From: Actinomycetes bacterium
GTDB taxonomy: Bacteria > Actinomycetota > Aquicultoria > Aquicultorales > Aquicultoraceae
Direction: 5' to 3'
Length of the DNA stretch: 64,000 nt
Assembly: GCA_021794835.1 (NCBI GenBank)
Contig: JAJYQA010000009.1
Span: forward strand, 1-64,000
Program-made: the position numbers and the translations under genes
The notes under the pieces: generated by a model
Seen by the model: the letters and a program-made list of their open reading frames with translations, nothing else
Database searches by the model: none
What the model was told of the DNA's origin: nothing
In this document: positions 1 to 8,332 of the stretch, in pieces
How positions within the stretch are numbered: position 1 is the first letter of the stretch
Layout: the number at the start of each line of letters is the position of its first letter

Positions 1-1
1 T

Positions 2-451
2 AATTGCTATGAAGCTTACAAAAAAGCATCTCCAAAGACCAAGAGAATGTTTAACCAAGCACTCTTTAAAAAGATCTATCTAAATGGCAAAAAGGCCAGC
101 AATTATGAATTTGCTGAGCCTTTCAACATAATTTTTTCTTTGAGTTCAAATAAGAACTCTCTGGTCGGGGCGACAGGATTTGAACCTGCGACCACACGGC
201 CCCCAGCCGTGTGCGCTACCAAACTGCGCTACGCCCCGTCTAAATTTGCATTACAATTATATCAGATATCTAAAAAGCGCGGTATTGCGAGAAAGCACCA
301 GCCAGCCGCAGCATCGCACATAATTTCAAAGCCCTATTATCCAAGCTCCTCTAAAATACTATCCAGCTTCCCCTTAAAGGTCTCTCGGTATTCCGGAACT
401 GTAATTATGGGGGGATTCATGGTCTCCTCGATTTCCTTAAGCTCGAGATAA
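2..451 (+). CDS. C-terminal end of a large serine recombinase (5' truncated by window edge)
   Basis: The frame is open from the first bases of the window. It reads [19 protein letters not shown], then [10 protein letters not shown], then [11 protein letters not shown]. The pattern of an EAY...R.FNQA.F.K.Y segment followed by AEPF is the typical tail of resolvase/large serine recombinases used by integrative elements. The frame then runs without a stop into the antisense of tRNA-Pro, giving the familiar tRNA-derived string GATGFEPAT, and stops only at 451. The biologically meaningful protein probably ends near or inside the tRNA; the part beyond about 165 is unlikely to be functional. The catalytic N-terminal domain lies outside the window, so activity cannot be judged. 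The identification rests on recalled family resemblance of about 50 residues. Confidence 0.6.
   Translation, partial: NCYEAYKKASPKTKRMFNQALFKKIYLNGKKASNYEFAEPFNIIFSLSSNKNSLVGATGFEPATTRPPAVCATKLRYAPSKFALQLYQISKKRGIARKHQPAAASHIISKPYYPSSSKILSSFPLKVSRYSGTVIMGGFMVSSISLSSR
162..238 (-). tRNA. tRNA-Pro (anticodon GGG)
   Basis: Read on the minus strand this is a full cloverleaf. The acceptor stem pairs CGGGGCG with CGCCCCG, the discriminator is A, and CCA is encoded. The anticodon stem CACGG/CCGTG encloses the loop CTGGGGG, which places GGG at positions 34-36 and reads proline CCC codons. The T arm contains the GGTTCAAATCC signature. The 3' end faces the recombinase fragment at the left edge of the window, the usual geometry when an integrase has used the tRNA 3' end as attachment site. 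Confidence 0.95.
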
Positions 452-2235
452 AACTGATCGGGCTCTTGCTTTATGAGCTTCATGGTTTTGTTTATTTCGC
501 GCAGAAGATGCACGCGGTGCCTCTTCTCTAAATTTTCCATAATGACTTGGACAATCGCAAAGGACATCTTACTTAGGCTTGCAAGTGACTGGTTGCGGTG
601 TACCCGCTCAATTAGATCGGCCTGACCGATCGCATCGAGACCAAATTGCTTAAGGACGTTAATTAAAAGCCCAATTTCAACTCCATATCCGTTGTAGAAC
701 CCAACCTTCTCAAGAGTTTCACGCCGTCCGGCATACTCGCCGGAAAGTGGCTGCACAACCCCCGAAAGCTCGGGGAAGAATAGATTGATAAGTGGCCTGG
801 CGGTAAGTTCGGTTACCCTCCCGCCCCCCGTCTCAATAAGCTGATCGCCAAGTTTTATCGGCCGCTTGTAAAATCCCTTAACATATTTAATCCTCGGATA
901 TTTAATTAGGGGACCAACTAATCCGTAAATGAAGCGAGGGTGAATATTTTTAATATCGGTATCTATCCAGGCGATAATATCACCCTTAAGGATATGAAGA
1001 CTTTTCCAAAGCGCACACCCTTTACCTAACTTAGATCCCCATTCCGGCAACACGTCACACTCGTCTACAACCTTTACCCCATAGCTCCTAGCTATTTTGG
1101 CAGTCCTATCCGTTGAGCTACTGTCAATAACTATTATCTCATCGACTAAGGGGTATTCATCAATAAGGTGAGTTTTTATGGTTTCGATAATGCTGCCGAT
1201 TGTTTGCTCCTCGTTTAAGGTCGGCAGACCCAGACTTATCGTCAAGTCCTGCTTCTGCTTAAGCTCAACAAGCTTTCCTATATCCGCAAACTCGTTGGCG
1301 TGGAAAGTGTTTTCGGCAAACCACTCGTCAATAACTTCGGATAACGAGTTGGCTCCTTTCCTAGCCTTAATTTCCGCTATATCCTCGGTGAGAAAAGCTG
1401 GGTTAAGCGATGTTGATGCCGACCGCACAATGAGCATTGTCGCATCGGTTTTATCCATGACCGTTTTAATAACCCGGCCGACCCGTGTCCCGTTAGAGTT
1501 TGCGGAAAGCGGTGTCCCCATGATGATAAGATCGTGCCCGGCGGCGGCTTCTACAATTAAACCCGATACATCATGCGAGCGGACTGTATAAAGTGTATAA
1601 TTGTACTCACCTAATCCCCTTTTAGCAAGAAAAAGATTTAGCAGAGTCTCCTCGCGGGTTAGCTCTTCATCCGAGACACTCTCACTTAAAATATGCATGA
1701 TCGTCAACTCGGCATCGAACTTGTGTGATAGCGCAAGTGCAATATCGGCGGTAAGGCTTGCGTGCGGCGCACCCCTTAGCGGAACCAAAATCTTTTTGAG
1801 GCTCTGTCTCTTGCCAGATTTAACGATGATAGTATCAATCGGGGATTTCTCAACTACCTCACTAATCCCGATATTGTAGAGGTAATCTTCTTGCTTGCCG
1901 TCCAGCCAAGGGACTATCAAAAGATTGCAGTTCTCATCTTTTGTGGTAGAGTCAATAGCATCCCAAACCCGCCGCGATACCTTGACGAGATTTCGTATCT
2001 CAATCGTTTGGTCTTTATCAAAAAGGTCTAGATTTTCTAAAAACCGGCGGTAACTGCGCGCCTGAAGTGTGCCGGTGCTCAAGGAAATATCCTCCGCCAC
2101 CTCGATAGTGCCGAGGATTATAAGGCCGCCTTTTCTCCCGGATAGAACAGCCGAGGCAATTTTAATAATATCTGTGCTTGTATTGCCAGCTATTAGCGGC
2201 AGCAAAACCGTAAATTTTGAGGATGAATATAGCAA
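337..2235 (-). CDS. gpgS: Universal stress protein (two domains) fused to glucosyl-3-phosphoglycerate synthase-like GT
   Basis: The 632-aa protein has two UspA-type domains (about residues 7-140 and 146-272) followed by a family-2-fold glycosyltransferase (about 328-580). The transferase carries the hallmarks of glucosyl-3-phosphoglycerate synthase: PTLNEE, IDSSSTDRT, GKGCALWKSL, the metal-binding DTD of WIDTDIKN, GGGRVTELTARP and PLSGEYAGRR. GpgS moves glucose from a nucleotide sugar to 3-phosphoglycerate, the first step to glucosylglycerate (osmolyte) or to methylglucose polysaccharides in actinobacteria. I chose a TTG start at 2235 because AGGAGG lies 7 nt before it; the longer ATG start at 2271 has no ribosome binding site. 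No GpgP-type phosphatase is visible nearby. The fusion to Usp domains is unusual, and those domains may sense ATP or stress (inference). Confidence 0.85.
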   Translation of the reverse strand: MLYSSSKFTVLLPLIAGNTSTDIIKIASAVLSGRKGGLIILGTIEVAEDISLSTGTLQARSYRRFLENLDLFDKDQTIEIRNLVKVSRRVWDAIDSTTKDENCNLLIVPWLDGKQEDYLYNIGISEVVEKSPIDTIIVKSGKRQSLKKILVPLRGAPHASLTADIALALSHKFDAELTIMHILSESVSDEELTREETLLNLFLAKRGLGEYNYTLYTVRSHDVSGLIVEAAAGHDLIIMGTPLSANSNGTRVGRVIKTVMDKTDATMLIVRSASTSLNPAFLTEDIAEIKARKGANSLSEVIDEWFAENTFHANEFADIGKLVELKQKQDLTISLGLPTLNEEQTIGSIIETIKTHLIDEYPLVDEIIVIDSSSTDRTAKIARSYGVKVVDECDVLPEWGSKLGKGCALWKSLHILKGDIIAWIDTDIKNIHPRFIYGLVGPLIKYPRIKYVKGFYKRPIKLGDQLIETGGGRVTELTARPLINLFFPELSGVVQPLSGEYAGRRETLEKVGFYNGYGVEIGLLINVLKQFGLDAIGQADLIERVHRNQSLASLSKMSFAIVQVIMENLEKRHRVHLLREINKTMKLIKQEPDQFYLELKEIEETMNPPIITVPEYRETFKGKLDSILEELG

Positions 2236-2276
2236 CTCGCCACCTCCTGCTTTATGTACGGTTATGTTCATAGGAT

Positions 2277-2282
2277 ATACCC
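2277..2282 (-). promoter_or_regulatory. Possible SigB-type -10 box (GGGTAT) before the Usp-GpgS gene
   Basis: GGGTAT is read on the minus strand 42 bp before the TTG start at 2235 and only 6 bp before the longer ATG at 2271, which favours the shorter protein. A convincing GTTT-like -35 at the expected 14-16 bp is not present (GGAA is found), so this is a weak candidate. Confidence 0.25.
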
Positions 2283-2439
2283 AACGTTTTAGAATTTTCC
2301 TTTGGGCCAGTGTGTTGAAGTTGAGAAAATTAGAGCCTTTACGAACGGAGTGGAAGGCTGCTTAATCTACACTTGGCTGATTTTTATGTACCCAAAATAA
2401 GAAATAAGTAAAATTAACGGTTGTTAATTTAACGATTGT

Positions 2440-5400
2440 CTAGTCTCCTCTTTCAGAATTTGTCTTCTTTGAGAGAACAACGGTGAGCCCTCTATCCCCA
2501 GGGATAAACTGCACGTCGTCCATGAGCTGTTGCATAAGGTATATACCACGTCCCCGGTCCCTGATAATATCTGGCGGGCGCCATACAGATAGGTTGGGGT
2601 TGTAGCCTATTCCCGTATCTGAAATCATCACTTTAAAACGGTTGTTTTCGTAGACGCAGCTTATCCTAATATTGTTATCCTCACCATCCGGGGATTGGCC
2701 GTGCAAGACAGAGTTTGTAACCGCCTCGCAGATGGCAACAAGTACATCCGAGGCCTCGGACTTCGTAAGCGGCGTCTCCTTCATGGCCTCGGCGACAAAT
2801 TTTCTGGCATCCGTTACCGCGATTGGTTTATTTGCGACAACAAGCTCTTTGTATGGCACTATATCCGCATCTCGGGTGCATTTTAGAATGACTATGGTGA
2901 AATCATCGACAAGTTCTCCTGTTGAGAAATTGATTGTTTGTTCATAGACCAGGTTAGCGATATCCTGGCTACCCAGGTGGACGTTCTTTTTAACGATTCT
3001 TCTGAGTCGCTCAAACCCAAAACAATCACCCCGGCTGTTTCTCATATCGGTAACGCCATCGCTTAAGAGAACTAGAATATCACCTTTGTTTAGCTTGACC
3101 TGTTGCTGCTCAATAAAAAGGTTCTGCTGTATCCCAAGTGGGGTCTGGGGTGACCATAGGTACTTTGAACTACTATTACGACAAAGCATGGGTGGCAGGT
3201 GCCCGGCATTTGCGTATATAAACGTCGACGCCGCAGAGTTATATACGCCGTAGATTGTAGTTACAAATACTTCAGGGGAGGTATCCTCCCAGATTATTTG
3301 ATTCAGCGATCTTAGCGGCGAGATGACCGAGTCAGTATTTGCCGTCGCTGAGCGCAGAATATACTTGTGCATAGAAACTAGAAGCGCCGCCGGAAGGCTC
3401 TTGCCCGAGACATCCCCAATTGCAATACCTAGCTTACCCTTACCAAGAGGTATAAAGTCGAAGTAATCTCCGCCGATTTGTTTTGCAGGTTTGCATATAA
3501 AACCTATATCAAGCCCCGGTACGTCTGGCTTTTCATGTGGCAGGATATTCCTCTGAACCTCAGTTGCTATGCGCAAGTCGTGGTGGTAAATCTCAAGCTC
3601 GTGATCCATAGTAATATCTCTGATGGATACTATAACGCCCCTGTTGCCACTTGGATCGATAAGTGAGTGGTTGATCTCTACAAACCTCAACTCACCATCT
3701 TTAGGTCGTATATTAGCCTTAATCCCCTTGGGCTTTATGGATTTGCCATACATAGGACACCTATCGCATGGAGTACCATCGACATAGATATCCTTGAACA
3801 CCTCGTAGCATTTCCTGCCGATGGCCCACTCTGCTTTTTTACCTGTTATCTTCTCAAGCGCAGGGTTAAATATTTGTATCCTAAAATCTGGATCAACCAT
3901 AAAAATACCTTCGGTGGTGCGCTCGATTACTATAGCGCTTTTTGCTTTCTCCTCGAGCAGGTCTATCGATAACTCGGCCTCACGCCTGGCCACCTTCTCC
4001 TCAGCAACTGCCGCGTAAAGCTGGTTATTACGGATAGCAATTGCAAACTGATTCACAAAAATCTCAATGATTGATAACCGTTCATCGTTAAAGAAGTACG
4101 GCTCCTTTGAAAATAGAGTCAGTACACCGTTAGCTTTACCCTTTACTACTAGCGGGATAATGACCATTGATTTAAGGCTTACATCGATATGTCTCTTGCC
4201 TGGGTAATCGTAGTTATCCATGTCGTCTACTATTATTTTTGACTTACTTTTGAAGGCTCTGACAGTCTGGTCGTCATCGTCTGTTGAGATATTTTTGGCC
4301 TTAGGCACACGTATTTTCATCCCCCACCTGTAGACAAGCTCAAGATTCTCGCCGGTTCGATCGCCCAAAAAAATGCAGCCGTTCTTTATACCAAACATTT
4401 TCTTTGTGGCAGCGGCAATCAGCCTAAATATCGACTCCAAATCAACTTCACTTGCCATCATTTTTGAGAACTCTAGTGTCGCCGCTAAATCTTCGGCCAT
4501 AGATAATGCATCTTCGTACAGGCGGGAGTTATCGATTGTAACCGCGACCTGGTTTGCAAATATCTGCAGAAGCTCCATCTTGTCTTCAAGCTTGTCTTTG
4601 TCTTCAGTCCAATCCGCTGATAACCCTAAAACACCGATAGCTCTATTTTGGACAAACAGCGGCATCCCAAGGAACGAGTTAAAATATTTCCCCAGCGGCT
4701 CACCATCAATTTTTAGCTTTGTATTGCGGCTTAGCGAGGTAGCAAGAACCGGCCTTTTGCTGCCGAACAATCTTGATCTAGTCTCTTTATCAAAAACAAG
4801 TTTTTTGCCTGGGGGTTTCTTGTCACTGCCCGTTAGAAATTCAGATATCCTAAGGTTGCCATCTGATTCATCATAAAGCGCGACACATGCCGATTTTGCG
4901 TCGAAAAACTTGGCCATAGCATCTACCACGGTCCTTTGGATCTTCCTGCTATCATGAGAGATATTTATCCCTTGACTTATTGAAAAGAGATTCTTCAATC
5001 CCTTTGCCCGATCCTCAAGTTGCTTGTAAAATTTGGCATTTTGGATTGCTATGGACGCCTGATTTACTAAAGTGGCAAGAACCTCCTCATCGGACTCGGT
5101 AAACAAACTTCCATCTTTCTTAAGGCTGACCATAACCACTCCGCAAGGTTTCTTATCCTGGTCGACAAGAGGAACCCCCAAGAAACCCCTTAAAGGCAAC
5201 CTGCCCGCGCTTTTAACCCCGTTTTGCCTATGAAGCTTGATGTCTTCAAGCCGAAGTGGTTTACCAGTACGCAGTATCTCGGCGTAAGCCTCTTCGTTAT
5301 AGGAGAATTTTTCTGTCTGGTCTTTGTTAAGAACACGTGGGCCGAGCATGGGGTCGATATTTGTTGTCCTATGTTCAAACCTACCGGTCTCTTGATTGAA

Positions 5401-6561
5401 AAGCGCGGCCGCAGCCATCAACGACGCTACGGCCGACCTGGCGGCATTTACTATTTCCTGCATCATCTTATCTATATTTTTTTCGGCAACTATGCGAGAT
5501 ATGTGGGTATGTAATATCCGTAGCTCTTCTGCCTTCTTTTTTGTCTCTTCAAAGAGCCTCATGTTTTTTAGCGAAGCCGCCACGGGACCGGCCAGTGATT
5601 GGAGTAACTTCAAGTCGTCGTTGTTAAATTTTGAGGCGTTTCTACTAAACGCCTCAAGAACACCTATTACTAAATCGTCCTGTTTTATGGGAACCCCAAT
5701 ATACGATTTAAACTGCTTTCGGTTAAGCCATGGTCGCTCATGAAAGCGGCTCTTTGGCCGAATTCTCTTTATAACCAGTGGCTTCTTATTTTTTACTATG
5801 CTTGCTGCGGGATCATCCTTCAGCAGAACATTTCCAAACCCCTTCAATATCTTATTAAACCCCGATGCAACTTGAAACTCGAGCAGACCTTCCTTAAGAA
5901 ATAAGATATCGCAGAGGTCGGCCTCCGCAATTACAATTGCCGCCTGTGTTATCTGCCTGATCAGATTCTTTATGTCTAGCGTATTTCCCATTGCCTTACC
6001 AAGCTGCATCAAAGACGCCTTGGTAATCTGGTCGCGCCGTTTTGCAATATCAAAGGTACGCATGCGATTTATGCCGTTAGTTATGTGAAACCGTACTAAT
6101 TCAAGTAGGACCTCTATATCTAGGTCAGCTTTCGGCCAATCTGTTGAATATAACGCGAAAACTCCGGTTTCCGCACCTGCTACCCCAAGGTTTGCAAACA
6201 TGAAACAGCCCTCGCGGCTCTTAACTCTTTCGGGGAGATACTTTTGGAGGGATTTTTCGAGACTTGAGTTCTTTCTAACCACTATTGGGTGATCTCCTAA
6301 AAACCCTTGGCTCGCAGCCTCTACAAGACTGACCCCATCATCGCCCTGGAGCAGAATAATACCTGCGCTTGCCTGGGTTAAGAACAGAATTGGTTCAATA
6401 GCTGATGTTAAAACTTCTTGTAGGTTTTTGCCTACCTCGAAGCTGTTTTCAATCAAACGGACAAATGTCTTCTGCCATAACCCGCCGTCTTCATCTTCAG
6501 CAGGTTCTAAATCTGATTCGGGTATATCTTCTATAATTGGGTATTGATCGTCAGTTGACAC
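2440..6561 (-). CDS. Multi-GAF/PAS sensor phosphatase (SpoIIE/PP2C) with C-terminal RsbW-like ATPase domain
   Basis: This 1373-aa cytosolic regulator has about five GAF-like sensor domains (roughly 30-165, 185-340, 355-515, 530-690, 705-850) and a PAS domain (about 876-990) with a CDRCPM cysteine cluster. A PP2C/SpoIIE phosphatase follows (about 1010-1230) with GGDYFD, GDVSGK, LSDGVTD and DDFT metal-binding motifs. Last comes a histidine-kinase-like ATPase of the anti-sigma-kinase type (about 1250-1368) with an N-box EAVTNSVLHG, DTGIG and RGRGIYLM. In partner-switching systems the PP2C part dephosphorylates anti-anti-sigma factors and the ATPase part binds or phosphorylates them, so one protein holds both opposing activities. 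The GTG start is supported by AAGGAG 8 nt upstream. No sigma factor or STAS protein lies beside it. A strong SigB-type promoter precedes it. Confidence 0.9.
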   Translation of the reverse strand: MSTDDQYPIIEDIPESDLEPAEDEDGGLWQKTFVRLIENSFEVGKNLQEVLTSAIEPILFLTQASAGIILLQGDDGVSLVEAASQGFLGDHPIVVRKNSSLEKSLQKYLPERVKSREGCFMFANLGVAGAETGVFALYSTDWPKADLDIEVLLELVRFHITNGINRMRTFDIAKRRDQITKASLMQLGKAMGNTLDIKNLIRQITQAAIVIAEADLCDILFLKEGLLEFQVASGFNKILKGFGNVLLKDDPAASIVKNKKPLVIKRIRPKSRFHERPWLNRKQFKSYIGVPIKQDDLVIGVLEAFSRNASKFNNDDLKLLQSLAGPVAASLKNMRLFEETKKKAEELRILHTHISRIVAEKNIDKMMQEIVNAARSAVASLMAAAALFNQETGRFEHRTTNIDPMLGPRVLNKDQTEKFSYNEEAYAEILRTGKPLRLEDIKLHRQNGVKSAGRLPLRGFLGVPLVDQDKKPCGVVMVSLKKDGSLFTESDEEVLATLVNQASIAIQNAKFYKQLEDRAKGLKNLFSISQGINISHDSRKIQRTVVDAMAKFFDAKSACVALYDESDGNLRISEFLTGSDKKPPGKKLVFDKETRSRLFGSKRPVLATSLSRNTKLKIDGEPLGKYFNSFLGMPLFVQNRAIGVLGLSADWTEDKDKLEDKMELLQIFANQVAVTIDNSRLYEDALSMAEDLAATLEFSKMMASEVDLESIFRLIAAATKKMFGIKNGCIFLGDRTGENLELVYRWGMKIRVPKAKNISTDDDDQTVRAFKSKSKIIVDDMDNYDYPGKRHIDVSLKSMVIIPLVVKGKANGVLTLFSKEPYFFNDERLSIIEIFVNQFAIAIRNNQLYAAVAEEKVARREAELSIDLLEEKAKSAIVIERTTEGIFMVDPDFRIQIFNPALEKITGKKAEWAIGRKCYEVFKDIYVDGTPCDRCPMYGKSIKPKGIKANIRPKDGELRFVEINHSLIDPSGNRGVIVSIRDITMDHELEIYHHDLRIATEVQRNILPHEKPDVPGLDIGFICKPAKQIGGDYFDFIPLGKGKLGIAIGDVSGKSLPAALLVSMHKYILRSATANTDSVISPLRSLNQIIWEDTSPEVFVTTIYGVYNSAASTFIYANAGHLPPMLCRNSSSKYLWSPQTPLGIQQNLFIEQQQVKLNKGDILVLLSDGVTDMRNSRGDCFGFERLRRIVKKNVHLGSQDIANLVYEQTINFSTGELVDDFTIVILKCTRDADIVPYKELVVANKPIAVTDARKFVAEAMKETPLTKSEASDVLVAICEAVTNSVLHGQSPDGEDNNIRISCVYENNRFKVMISDTGIGYNPNLSVWRPPDIIRDRGRGIYLMQQLMDDVQFIPGDRGLTVVLSKKTNSERGD

Positions 6562-6907
6562 TTCGCACGCTCCTTGATTATTTCCATAAAGGTCATGTGC
6601 TGATGGCTTGCTGGTCTAGCTTATAAGCGGTCAATATAAATACCAAACGTTTTATTACCCGGATTACTTCTTTTTTAAACCCTAAATCTCCAAAAACTTT
6701 TATTTTTTCTTTTATCTGGTTAATTGGTGGTTGCAACCAAAACCGACCGCTCTAATTTACTATTAGGATATTATCTACTACTTATTAATAAAGGAGAATA
6801 GTAAACCGCTAGTATAGTTAACCGTTGGTTTATTCTAGCCCATATGCCCCAATTTCTGTATTCTTAAGTTACAATACAAATACTGTGAAAAATGCAAGGA
6901 GTCTAAA
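6562..6907. other. Divergent intergenic region between the SpoIIE regulator and galT
   Basis: This 346-bp AT-rich gap has no ORF. It holds the SigB-like promoter of the minus-strand regulator at 6655-6680. On the plus strand a weak sigma-70-like pair (TTGCAA 6731-6736, TAATTT 6753-6758, 16-bp spacing) may serve galT, whose ribosome binding site AAGGAG is just before 6908. Nothing else recognisable was found. Confidence 0.5.
6655..6680 (-). promoter_or_regulatory. SigB-type promoter of the SpoIIE/GAF regulator
   Basis: On the minus strand GTTTAA (6680-6675) and GGGTAA (6660-6655) are separated by exactly 14 bp. The Bacillus SigB consensus is GTTTAA-N12-15-GGGTAT, and the Streptomyces form is GNNT-N14-16-GGGTA. 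Transcription would begin about 85 nt before the GTG at 6561. This would give positive feedback of a general-stress sigma factor on its own regulator (inference). Confidence 0.5.
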
Positions 6908-7915
6908 ATGCCTGAGTTAAGACAAGACCCGGTTACTGGGTGTTGGGTAGTTGTAGCTAAAGAGAGGGCAAAACGACCGTATGATTTTATACAAAAAGAG
7001 AACAACCCGGTCCAAATCTGCCCCTTTGAGTATGGCAACGAGTCAATGACCCCACCCGAAACCCTGGCGTTTAGGCCGGACAGCTTACCGCCAAATTCAC
7101 CTGATTGGATAGTAAGAGTTGTCCCCAATAAGTTTTCTGCCTTCACTCCCGAAGACTTTGAGGAGACATTATCTGATGGATTATACAAACACCGCAGGGC
7201 CTACGGTGCCCATGAGGTTGTAATTCACGGGCCTGATCATGACTTGAATCTGGCAACCTATCCGGTAGCGCAGACCACGCAAGTTTTAAAGGCATATAAG
7301 ATGCGCTACTCTTACCATAAGAACCAACCCTATGGTAAATACATCCAGATCATAATCAACCATGGCAAGAAGGCCGGCGCGTCTCTTGAACATTCGCACT
7401 CACAAATCTTTGCTATGCCGCTTATCCCGCAACTTCCAAAATCGCAGCTTGCGGGAGCGGCGGATCACTATGACAAAACAGGTCGCTGCATCTACTGCGA
7501 CATGATCGAATCGGAAATCAAAGACAGCGACCGCGTAATTGAAAGAACGGAAAACTTTATGGTTTTTGTTCCCTATGCGGCCAAGCTTCCCTTTGAGACA
7601 TGGATTCTGCCCTCTCAGCATCGCCCACAGTTTGAGGAGATAACCGATTCCGAGCGGGATGAGCTTGCTGAGGTGTTCAGAAGGACTTTAAGACGTTTTT
7701 ATATTGGGCTCTCCAATCCCCCGTTTAATATGTACCTACACACCAGTCCGCCAGGATATGAAAGGCTTGAGAGCTACCACTGGCACATGTCGATAATTCC
7801 TAAGCTCACCATAGCCGCAGGATTTGAACTCGGCACTAATATGTGGATAAATGTAACAATACCGGAACAAGCGGCCGAGTTCTTAAGAGATGTAAAGACC
7901 GGGGAATCGGGATAA
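6908..7915 (+). CDS. galT: Galactose-1-phosphate uridylyltransferase family protein
   Basis: The 335-aa HIT-superfamily nucleotidyltransferase matches GalT. It has an N-terminal RQDPVTGCWVVVA segment, the active-site histidine triad as HSHSQ (residues 162-166, inside LEHSHSQIFAMP), a CIYC metal pair and the late WHMSIIPKL histidines. GalT exchanges UMP between UDP-glucose and galactose-1-phosphate. Two departures from textbook GalT are visible: the active site is HSH rather than HPH, and the first metal motif reads CPFE rather than CPFC. Several thermophile and actinobacterial homologs act on other hexose-1-phosphates or use ADP, so substrate choice is open. It sits upstream of two glucosyltransferases for trehalose, and a role in nucleotide-sugar supply is plausible. 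AAGGAG precedes the ATG. Confidence 0.88.
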   Translation: MPELRQDPVTGCWVVVAKERAKRPYDFIQKENNPVQICPFEYGNESMTPPETLAFRPDSLPPNSPDWIVRVVPNKFSAFTPEDFEETLSDGLYKHRRAYGAHEVVIHGPDHDLNLATYPVAQTTQVLKAYKMRYSYHKNQPYGKYIQIIINHGKKAGASLEHSHSQIFAMPLIPQLPKSQLAGAADHYDKTGRCIYCDMIESEIKDSDRVIERTENFMVFVPYAAKLPFETWILPSQHRPQFEEITDSERDELAEVFRRTLRRFYIGLSNPPFNMYLHTSPPGYERLESYHWHMSIIPKLTIAAGFELGTNMWINVTIPEQAAEFLRDVKTGESG

Positions 7916-8233
7916 TGTCGAATTAATTGAGGGTCGAGAAAGGAGCCAATAGCCAATGAATAGTCATTCTAAGCGTAGTCGAAGCATCTAAATACTATCA
8001 AAAGATTTTACTATCATTACTTGCTTTCACATTATTAATTCCTTCTGGCTCCTGGCTTCTAACTCCTATTTCCTATGCTCACATTGCTTGCTTTCATGCT
8101 GTGAGCTGTCAGCTATGGGCTATGAATTAATTTGCCGATAAATTTACTAACCCTGCCAAGCTAACAGTAGGAACCCCTAAGGTTCTTGGCTAAAAATTTG
8201 CGGAAATTTTTAGATGGATTAAGCTGGTAGATA

Positions 8234-8261
8234 TTGTAATTTACTTAAAATACTGTATCAT
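8234..8261 (+). promoter_or_regulatory. Sigma-70-like promoter before treT
   Basis: TTGTAA (8234-8239) and TATCAT (8256-8261) are separated by 16 bp, about 70 bp before the treT ATG. Confidence 0.4.
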
Positions 8262-8278
8262 ATGGATTTCTAGGAGCT

Positions 8279-8305
8279 GTTTTTTAGTAGTTTTTTTATG
8301 GGAAT
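8279..8305 (+). promoter_or_regulatory. Possible SigB-type promoter before treT
   Basis: GTTTTT (8279-8284) and GGGAAT (8300-8305) are separated by 15 bp. The -10 differs from GGGTAT at one base and the -35 keeps the GTTT core. It lies 28 bp before the start codon, so the leader would be about 20 nt. The match is weaker than the one before the SpoIIE regulator. Confidence 0.3.
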
Positions 8306-8332
8306 AAACAATCAAATTGGGAGAACGATGCC

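Larger units (their letters stand above)
7916..8332. repeat. Intergenic gap with degenerate dispersed repeats and the treT promoter region
   Basis: This 417-bp gap carries short repeat-like strings also seen elsewhere in the window: TCATTCTAAGCGTAGTCGAA at about 7965, TGGCTCCTGGCTTCTAACTC at about 8048, and a GTGAGCTGTCAGCTATGGGC string near 8100. Related text occurs in the gaps at about 15.7, 23.9, 39.5 and 58.6 kb. No ORF of interest was seen. The right end holds the treT promoter candidates. Confidence 0.5.

Noticed and set aside
166-451. Long plus-strand ORF continuing past the recombinase fragment (GATGFEPAT...)
   Set aside because: The string is the antisense of the tRNA-Pro gene, a familiar artefact; the following residues are antisense to the GpgS end.
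4373-4876. 167-aa plus-strand ORF inside the SpoIIE regulator
   Set aside because: It is an antisense shadow of the GAF domains with low-complexity Ser-rich sequence and no family match.
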